DNA of 24,992 nt. It comes from Planctomycetaceae bacterium (GTDB taxonomy: Bacteria > Planctomycetota > Planctomycetia > Pirellulales > Thermoguttaceae). The notes below the pieces were generated by a model. The model had not been told where the DNA came from and did no database searches. It saw only the letters and a list, made by a program, of their open reading frames with translations. Shown here in pieces: positions 7,523 through 12,193 of the stretch. The translations under genes were made by a program, and so were the position numbers. Location: contig JAISJZ010000360.1 of NCBI GenBank assembly GCA_031261125.1, positions 1-24,992 on the forward strand. The letters run 5' to 3'. How positions within the stretch are numbered: the stretch's first letter is position 1; every line of letters begins with the position of its first letter.

Positions 7523-7876
7523 CTATACGTTCGCAAATGAGCCCTCCGTTGCCTCGGCAACGGAGGGTTTTGCCGTTATACGCCGGCACACCGCAATCAG
7601 AGCATTCATTGCCGTTTCGATTTCCGTTTCAGACGCATTGTTTTTGAGTAATTCATTGAGAGCGGCAGCAGCTTCACTGACCGGCATAAAACCGTAACCG
7701 CCGGCAGAACCTTTCAGTTGGTGCGCCGCTATTTGCAAATCCGCCCAATTCTTGGCGGCAAATGCCGTTTCAAACCGTTGAATTCGTCCCTGCATCTCGT
7801 CAACGAACATCTCGACGATTTCCCGAAAATCCTCGTCCGATGCCAATGCCGAATATATCAACGCTTGTTCTTCCAT
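7523..7876 (-). CDS. Stand-alone histidine phosphotransfer (Hpt) protein
   Basis: This 117-residue helical protein carries the Hpt signature AHQLKGSAGGYGF, with H52 as the phospho-accepting histidine. Hpt proteins relay phosphate between a hybrid kinase and a response regulator in the cytoplasm; no such partner is encoded in this window. The start has a good ribosome-binding site (GGAGG, 9 bases upstream of ATG) that overlaps the end of the preceding gene, whose stop lies only 4 bases away, so the two are probably translationally coupled. The last codons (KPSVAEATEG) are encoded by the arms of the terminator hairpin of the facing gene. Those residues are beyond the Hpt fold and probably a by-product of that overlap. 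Confidence 0.85.
   Translation of the reverse strand: MEEQALIYSALASDEDFREIVEMFVDEMQGRIQRFETAFAAKNWADLQIAAHQLKGSAGGYGFMPVSEAAAALNELLKNNASETEIETAMNALIAVCRRITAKPSVAEATEGSFANV
7542..7571 (+). terminator. Strong intrinsic terminator of the Cys-rich gene
   Basis: CCCTCCGTTGC and GCAACGGAGGG form an 11-pair perfect stem with a CTCG loop (7553-7556), followed by TTTT. It lies 47 bases after the Cys-rich gene's stop and inside the coding end of the opposing Hpt gene. Confidence 0.8.
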
Positions 7877-7880
7877 TGGT

Positions 7881-9074
7881 TCATTCCTCCGTATGCGACA
7901 CTTGTTTGACCGGCGGTCGCGGCGGCAGAGAAAATTCCGTCGCTATTTGTTCTGCCGGACTTGCCAATTCCGCCGCCAACTTCGGTGCAACCGGTACCGT
8001 TGCGTTTTCGGTACGCCGATTGTCCGACGGTTCTCCCGCTTTCGGCAATTCAATGATTGCACCGACCAACTGGACCGGGCTGACGTTCGGTCCGACCGTT
8101 TCCGCCGTATATTGCGCTATCATCTTGTTGTACTCAACAACCGCGTCTTTCATTTCAAAAAACGATTCCGTCCGCTGATTCAACTGGGAAACAAGTTGCA
8201 GCGAATTAGCCGGTACCGCTGCTAACATTCCGAACACGGCTTCGCAACTCTTGTGCTTCGCATCAACAAGTTGCTGTTGAACCGGGAGCAAACGTCCTAA
8301 ATATCTTGCTTGTTCCGTGCGGGCAATTTGGGCAGCGTAGGTTTCATACGGTTTATAAACCGGCAAATCGCACGGCAGCGGCAGCATATTTTCTGAAACA
8401 GCAATTCCTTTACTGCGTTTCAAAAGTTCGGCAAGTTCATACTGCTTTTTGACGAATTCCATTTCGGTTCCCCGCCGCTGTTGTTGAAACAGGTTCAGCG
8501 TTTGTGCCTGCTGTGCGTCCCGCACGGTACCAGCGAGTTGTTCTGATTCCCGGCGGACATTGTACTCGACCAACAAACCAAGCAGTTCCCAATAAGATTC
8601 CAGCAGTTGTTTGCGGACAACGGGATGGTGCGTTCCGTTCAGCAGTTGCGCCACGGTCAGCGGTTTGCCTTTGATAAGCGAATTCGGGTCTTTCGGCAAA
8701 TCCATAAATCGGGCAAACGGATGATTTGTGTCCGCTTTGGATTGCAGTTGCACCGGACTTTTCGGCGTGTTTTTAACGGATAACGGAGTTTTAACTGATA
8801 ATGTGTTTTTAGCGGATAACGAACCGGCAACTGTGCTGTCAGGCACCTTCAACCGCGGCGGCATCGGTTTTTCTTGCAGCGATGGAACTTGTTCCTCTTT
8901 TGGCGGCGAAACTTGTTCCGGCATACGGTTGGCTGCCGTCTTCGGAGCCGGTTCATCGAATGAAATCAGTGCCGGCTCCAATGCCGATGCCGCCGGAACA
9001 TCCGCAAATCCTTGTCCGAAACCGGAACTTTGCAGTAAAAGTAAAACCAAAAGGGTAAAAAATCCGCATTTCAT
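7881..9074 (-). CDS. Secreted helical protein, planctomycete hypothetical (TolC-like flavour)
   Basis: This 397-residue protein has a signal peptide (MKCGFFTLLVLLLLQSSGFG, cleavage before QG), a low-complexity Pro/Lys/Ser-rich linker to about residue 125, and a long alpha-helical region from about 130. The helical part has a conserved-looking segment (LPLPCDLPVYKPYETY) and ends with VVEYNKMIAQYTAETV. That last pattern recalls the periplasmic helices of TolC-type outer-membrane efflux proteins in planctomycetes, but the rest is too divergent for a firm call. The linker contains three tandem copies of an 18-base unit (8769-8822) giving LSAKNT/LSVKTP/LSVKNT. It is co-transcribed with the Hpt gene and diverges from the gene at 9424. 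Function unknown. Confidence 0.7.
   Translation of the reverse strand: MKCGFFTLLVLLLLQSSGFGQGFADVPAASALEPALISFDEPAPKTAANRMPEQVSPPKEEQVPSLQEKPMPPRLKVPDSTVAGSLSAKNTLSVKTPLSVKNTPKSPVQLQSKADTNHPFARFMDLPKDPNSLIKGKPLTVAQLLNGTHHPVVRKQLLESYWELLGLLVEYNVRRESEQLAGTVRDAQQAQTLNLFQQQRRGTEMEFVKKQYELAELLKRSKGIAVSENMLPLPCDLPVYKPYETYAAQIARTEQARYLGRLLPVQQQLVDAKHKSCEAVFGMLAAVPANSLQLVSQLNQRTESFFEMKDAVVEYNKMIAQYTAETVGPNVSPVQLVGAIIELPKAGEPSDNRRTENATVPVAPKLAAELASPAEQIATEFSLPPRPPVKQVSHTEE
8769..8822. repeat. Three tandem 18-base repeats inside a coding region
   Basis: The units at 8769-8786, 8787-8804 and 8805-8822 follow GTTTTTAACGGATAACGG with a few changes each. Because 18 is a multiple of three, changes in copy number would keep frame and only lengthen or shorten the hexapeptide linker LSVKNT of the secreted helical protein. 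Confidence 0.65.
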
Positions 9075-9148
9075 AAGTTTAACCGCCGCTTAGCGGCAGG
9101 CGAGTGGTTATTTAGCCCTGCCGCCTGTCGGCGGGCGGGTGTGGGCGG

Positions 9149-9176
9149 AACATAGCAAATCTGCCAAGTTTTTCAA
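9149..9176 (-). promoter_or_regulatory. Possible promoter of the secreted helical protein-Hpt pair
   Basis: On the minus strand, TTGAAA (9176-9171) and TATGTT (9154-9149) are 16 bases apart. The resulting leader of about 68 bases would include the GC-rich GCGGCAGG/CCTGCCGC hairpin. The -10 matches consensus at only four of six positions. Confidence 0.35.
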
Positions 9177-9198
9177 AGAGCAATTTTTATGACATATC

Positions 9199-9238
9199 AA
9201 ACGTTACGAAACGTTACCATTTTCGTAACATTTGTTAC
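9199..9238. promoter_or_regulatory. GTTAC repeat cluster, candidate operator
   Basis: AAACGTTAC occurs twice exactly 10 bases apart (9199-9207 and 9209-9217), followed by CGTAAC (9224-9229) and TTGTTAC (9232-9238). One-helical-turn spacing and mixed orientation are typical of binding sites for a dimeric regulator. The cluster lies between two divergent genes for secreted proteins. Confidence 0.45.
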
Positions 9239-9296
9239 ATTAAACTCCTTAAACAGAAATTAAAAAAGAGTTTTTAGAACTGTCTATGCGATTTTT

Positions 9297-9326
9297 CTGA
9301 CCAAAACACAATTTGTGTATTATAAT
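9297..9326 (+). promoter_or_regulatory. Promoter of the Pro-rich secreted protein gene
   Basis: A consensus TATAAT (9321-9326) is preceded by CTGACC (9297-9302) with an 18-base spacer. Transcription would start near 9333, just before the inverted repeat at 9336-9412. Confidence 0.55.
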
Positions 9327-9335
9327 AAAGGGAGG

Positions 9336-9412
9336 TTCTAAAAACCGCCAAACAAAAAGAAAAGAAAAAACTTTCATTTTCTTCTTTTTTGTGTTAAAAG
9401 ACGTTTTTAGAA
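9336..9412 (+). other. A/U-rich leader hairpin
   Basis: TTCTAAAAAC (9336-9345) pairs perfectly with GTTTTTAGAA (9403-9412). Inside these arms an A-rich strand (about 9349-9370) faces a U-rich strand (about 9375-9395), giving a long imperfect A-U stem. It would occupy nearly the whole leader of the downstream gene and ends 11 bases before its ATG. Confidence 0.55.
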
Positions 9413-9423
9413 GCCCGTAAAGT

Positions 9424-10272
9424 ATGAGTGTTTGCCGATTCCTGTCAGTTGCCGTTTTACTGTTTTCCGCACCGGTTTTCGGGGCAACGTTCGGGGACTG
9501 TCTATGGGGCGGTTCCAACGAGGAGACGGCTTACACAAACACATTCGTTCCCGGAATGGGCGGTGTTTCACTAGCACAAGCGGCACCGCCGCCGATGAAC
9601 CTCGGCGCACCGCCGCCGGCAATTCCTGTACAGCAAACGCCCGGAAGTTGGACTTCGCCCGGTACTCAAGCCGTCAACGTACCGCAATCGGCTATTCCAA
9701 CCATTACTGTTCCTGCCGGTCCCGTCGGTTCCGTAGGATTACCCGCAATGAATCCGGCACCGCAGCCGTTACTGAATATACCGGACAAGGAAATCATTTA
9801 TGTTTTACCAAGCGGGGAAAAAAACGAAGAATTGTGTGTTGACGGCAAACCGGGGATTTCGGCAACGGCGGCGAAGATTGTGCCTGCCGGAACACCGGGA
9901 GCGGTTCCCGTTGCCGTGCGGACGGTGAATGTCGTTCGTCCGAAAGTCGATTATCATTGGTCGTACTCCCCGATTCATTCGCAAACGAGTACCCTCGTAA
10001 AAGTCGTCAATCCCCGAACCGGCAAAGTTGTCAAGCAGTATTGCAAAGAGGACGAAAAAAAGTCCTCGTTACCGTGGCTGCACCGGAAAGAGACGGTAAC
10101 GTATGAAACGGTCGCTGTGAAAGTTGCCGAACCCGTATCGCTGAATCAACCGGCTTCACAGGGAATTCAACAGCCGAGACCGTCAGGTTCGGCACCAACG
10201 GCGTATCAGAGCAGGTATCAGGGAACAATACCGGAGCAAAGCAACACTGTTTCGACAAGCATTATTCCCTAG
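9424..10272 (+). CDS. Secreted proline-rich protein, unknown function
   Basis: I do not recognise this 282-residue protein. It starts with a signal peptide (MSVCRFLSVAVLLFSAPVFG, cleavage before AT). A Pro/Ala-rich disordered stretch follows (about 45-120; APPPMNLGAPPPAIP), then a more structured segment around 120-235 (KEIIYVLPSGEKNEELCVDG, VVRPKVDYHWSYSPIH, LVKVVNPRTGKVVKQYCKE) and a low-complexity tail. The VKVVNPRTGKVVKQY stretch looks like a small beta-rich domain. The ATG at 9424 has no Shine-Dalgarno, but the leader carries a striking hairpin and a consensus -10. Its 3' end overlaps the facing C25 peptidase gene by 11 bases. An envelope or matrix protein is a reasonable guess. Confidence 0.7.
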   Translation: MSVCRFLSVAVLLFSAPVFGATFGDCLWGGSNEETAYTNTFVPGMGGVSLAQAAPPPMNLGAPPPAIPVQQTPGSWTSPGTQAVNVPQSAIPTITVPAGPVGSVGLPAMNPAPQPLLNIPDKEIIYVLPSGEKNEELCVDGKPGISATAAKIVPAGTPGAVPVAVRTVNVVRPKVDYHWSYSPIHSQTSTLVKVVNPRTGKVVKQYCKEDEKKSSLPWLHRKETVTYETVAVKVAEPVSLNQPASQGIQQPRPSGSAPTAYQSRYQGTIPEQSNTVSTSIIP

Positions 10273-11899
10273 CCGGCTTCACCAGCCGTACCGTGATACC
10301 GACAGAACCCATTGCAAAGTTCTGTTCCGTGCTGCCGAACGCCCGAAAAACGTAATCACCGAACACATTTTCCGGTACCGGTATTTCCGCCGTGAACGTT
10401 CCTGCGGACACCGGTACTTCGTGGGAAAAAACCGCCTGTTCGTTGGAACGCCGGTACTCTTCGTTATCCTGTTTTTGTGTTTCGGCATCTTGCCGGTATT
10501 CCTTCCGCCGCGGCGATTGCAGCGAAATCCGTCCAACTGCCGGTACTAATTCGATGTGAACCGCTTTGATTCCTCCGTCCGGTACAGTACCGGTCAACGA
10601 AACCGTTGTTCCCGCTTTTGTTCTTGCCGGTGCTGTCAGTTGAATTTGTTTCGGTATCGGCAGTTTCAGCAGCGGGTCGCCGAACAGATTGAACATTGCC
10701 GTTTGTTCCGCCCGTTGTTGAGCCAACTTATCGGGAAACGGGTCAAACGATTTTGCCAGCGTGTCGAGCATTTCCCGCACCGGTCGTCGATTTGTTTTTT
10801 TGACTTCTGCCTCCGTTGTTGGCCGACGGAGGGCTTGCCCATCTTTCTTCGGAAACAAAACCTTGTACTTCGTTTCCCAAACAAGTTGTCCCAGCGTTAA
10901 TCCTTGTTCTTGTTTTTCAAAAAGTGTGTGCAGCAGTTCCAAACCAAAAATACTCATTCCGTAGGGCATTGTCGTTCGGGAAGCGGCAACCGCCGCAACG
11001 GGTCCTTCTTTTTGCAGAACGAATTCCTCGGCAAGCGAACGGGTCGCCGCATCAAGCGTTCCGCCGTAGCAGCACAACAGCAGCATTATCGGCATCGTGT
11101 CCCGGCAGCACAGTACCGGAAGATGTTCGGCATCTATCGTCGGCAGCCGTCCGTCCGGTATCGTCAGCGGGTCGAGTTGCCGATGATTGCCGTGTCCCAT
11201 ATAGCACCAGAACAGCGTCCCCCGGTTCAGTGTTGCGGTTAATTCCGTTTGAAAGTCCAACGGGGCGGGACAGAACGGACTTTGCCAATGAGCGTGAAGC
11301 AGAGCGATGTCCCAACTGTTCGGAACCGTCTGCGTTAAAATATACCGGACAGCGGACTCTATAACATTGTCAATTACCGGTGAAAAATTACCGATACCGG
11401 CGACTGCCTGTATCCGGCGGCACCAAGGACCGGGTTGGATTTGCGTTTCGTACCGGATTGTTTTTTGAATCAGCAGCGATAATTCTTCCGGCGTATCAAC
11501 AGGAAACCGTCCTACGGGGCAATCGGGAACACCGTCGTTATTTCGGTCGGCGTACCAGTCGTCGCTTGCAAAATGATTTTCTTCGCTGAAGTGTTGAATA
11601 AGAATACTGCCGAACCGCGGAGACGGAATTAACCGGCTGCTGCCGGCGAGAAAGACGGCAGACAAATTCGGCGGCAGCGAATCGCGGTTAAATGATTTAC
11701 CGGACGGAATAACGTGAACGGTATAACCTTGGGCAGTGCGGTACTTTACCCACGTCATCAGAGCGTTCTGTAATGATTCCGGGACAATAACGGCAACGTT
11801 CTGTGCCGACAAAACGGAGAATGGAAAATGGAGAATGGAGAATAACAGCAGTAGAAAACTATTGCTTAACAACAAATTTGATTTTCTTAATCTTTTCAT
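10262..11899 (-). CDS. Secreted C25 (gingipain-like) cysteine peptidase
   Basis: This 545-residue product has a signal peptide (MKRLRKSNLLLSNSFLLLLF..., cleavage near LSA-QN) and a peptidase C25-like domain. Visible motifs are a Rossmann-like opening (NVAVIVPESL), an acidic turn resembling a Ca-binding loop (DDWYADRNNDGVPDCPVGRF), the catalytic His in MGHGNH (H236), and the nucleophile Cys in LLCCYGG (C276 or C277). After about residue 430 comes a beta-rich C-terminal region like the Ig-like modules of gingipains. It would cleave proteins outside the cytoplasm. The ATG at 11899 gives the signal peptide and overlaps the DUF721 gene by 41 bases; an in-frame ATG at 11983 and TTG codons near 11875 are alternatives. 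Four tandem heptamers lie in the signal-peptide region. Confidence 0.8.
   Translation of the reverse strand: MKRLRKSNLLLSNSFLLLLFSILHFPFSVLSAQNVAVIVPESLQNALMTWVKYRTAQGYTVHVIPSGKSFNRDSLPPNLSAVFLAGSSRLIPSPRFGSILIQHFSEENHFASDDWYADRNNDGVPDCPVGRFPVDTPEELSLLIQKTIRYETQIQPGPWCRRIQAVAGIGNFSPVIDNVIESAVRYILTQTVPNSWDIALLHAHWQSPFCPAPLDFQTELTATLNRGTLFWCYMGHGNHRQLDPLTIPDGRLPTIDAEHLPVLCCRDTMPIMLLLCCYGGTLDAATRSLAEEFVLQKEGPVAAVAASRTTMPYGMSIFGLELLHTLFEKQEQGLTLGQLVWETKYKVLFPKKDGQALRRPTTEAEVKKTNRRPVREMLDTLAKSFDPFPDKLAQQRAEQTAMFNLFGDPLLKLPIPKQIQLTAPARTKAGTTVSLTGTVPDGGIKAVHIELVPAVGRISLQSPRRKEYRQDAETQKQDNEEYRRSNEQAVFSHEVPVSAGTFTAEIPVPENVFGDYVFRAFGSTEQNFAMGSVGITVRLVKPARE
10810..10832. repeat. Short palindrome inside the C25 peptidase gene
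   Basis: CCTCCGT, nine bases, ACGGAGG sits in frame within the coding region, in a hydrophilic segment (ALRRPTTEAEVKK). The same CCTCCGT/ACGGAGG arms form the terminator at 7542-7571, and the GGGCTTGCCC that follows it is also seen near 187-196. Confidence 0.5.
11816..11843. repeat. Four tandem heptamers (GGAGAAT) in the C25 signal peptide
   Basis: The units are GGAGAAT (11816-11822), GGAAAAT (11823-11829), GGAGAAT (11830-11836) and GGAGAAT (11837-11843). On the coding (minus) strand this reads ATTCTCC repeats and encodes the FSILHFPFS part of the signal peptide. Seven is not a multiple of three, so gain or loss of one unit would shift the reading frame. Confidence 0.8.
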
Positions 11900-12176
11900 T
11901 CGGCAGTACGGTTTTGATTTTCGCCAGAAGAGCATCCTGTTGAAACGAAAGTTCCTGAACAAACGCATTGTGCGGTACGGCAATTTCCAACGTTCCGCGT
12001 TTCAGACCGGCGGCGCGGGTAATGGACGCAAACGGCTCCGGCGCAGTCATCTTCCAAACCCGGTCAATCGCTTCGACATCCGGTCCGTGCTGTATTCCGT
12101 ACCGGGCTATCAACTGCGGCAAAACATCGCCCAATCGGGAAACACCGGCAGGTAAACGCTGCGTAACTTTATTCAT
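11859..12176 (-). CDS. DUF721/DciA-like protein
   Basis: This 105-residue protein matches the DUF721 (DciA-like) pattern: an N-terminal helical part (LGDVLPQLIARYG, DRVWKMTAPEPFASITRAAGLKRG), then the typical beta-alpha core (TLEIAVPHNAFVQELSFQQDALLAKI) and a final basic strand (KIKKIKFVV). DciA interacts with the replicative helicase in many bacteria without DnaC; the Trp in DRVWK is a usual family feature. The start is 17 bases after the stop of the TPR gene, and the 3' end overlaps the C25 peptidase start, so it sits in the middle of a three-gene run. Assignment to DUF721 is good; the replication role is inferred from the family. Confidence 0.8.
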   Translation of the reverse strand: MNKVTQRLPAGVSRLGDVLPQLIARYGIQHGPDVEAIDRVWKMTAPEPFASITRAAGLKRGTLEIAVPHNAFVQELSFQQDALLAKIKTVLPNEKIKKIKFVVKQ

Positions 12177-12193
12177 TGTAAAATAGCAGGCAG

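Larger units (their letters stand above)
9075..9423. other. 349-base divergent regulatory region
   Basis: No gene is visible. From left to right it contains a GC-rich palindrome (GCGGCAGG 9093-9100 with CCTGCCGC 9117-9124), a possible minus-strand promoter (9149-9176), a cluster of GTTAC-type repeats (9199-9238), a copy of GTTTTTAGAA (9270-9279), a strong plus-strand -10 box (9321-9326), and a long A/U-rich hairpin reaching to the start of the next gene. Confidence 0.6.

Noticed and set aside
6954..7589. 211-codon minus-strand frame opposite the Cys-rich gene
   Set aside because: The repeat-rich GC-biased coding strand produces a long stop-free antisense frame. The product is a Ser/Gln/Pro mirror of the CGPCD repeats, without a start signal.
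9336..9412. Intrinsic terminator for the minus-strand gene at 7881-9074
   Set aside because: The hairpin lies upstream of that gene, not downstream, and its arms are A/U-rich rather than GC-rich. A leader structure of the plus-strand gene fits better.
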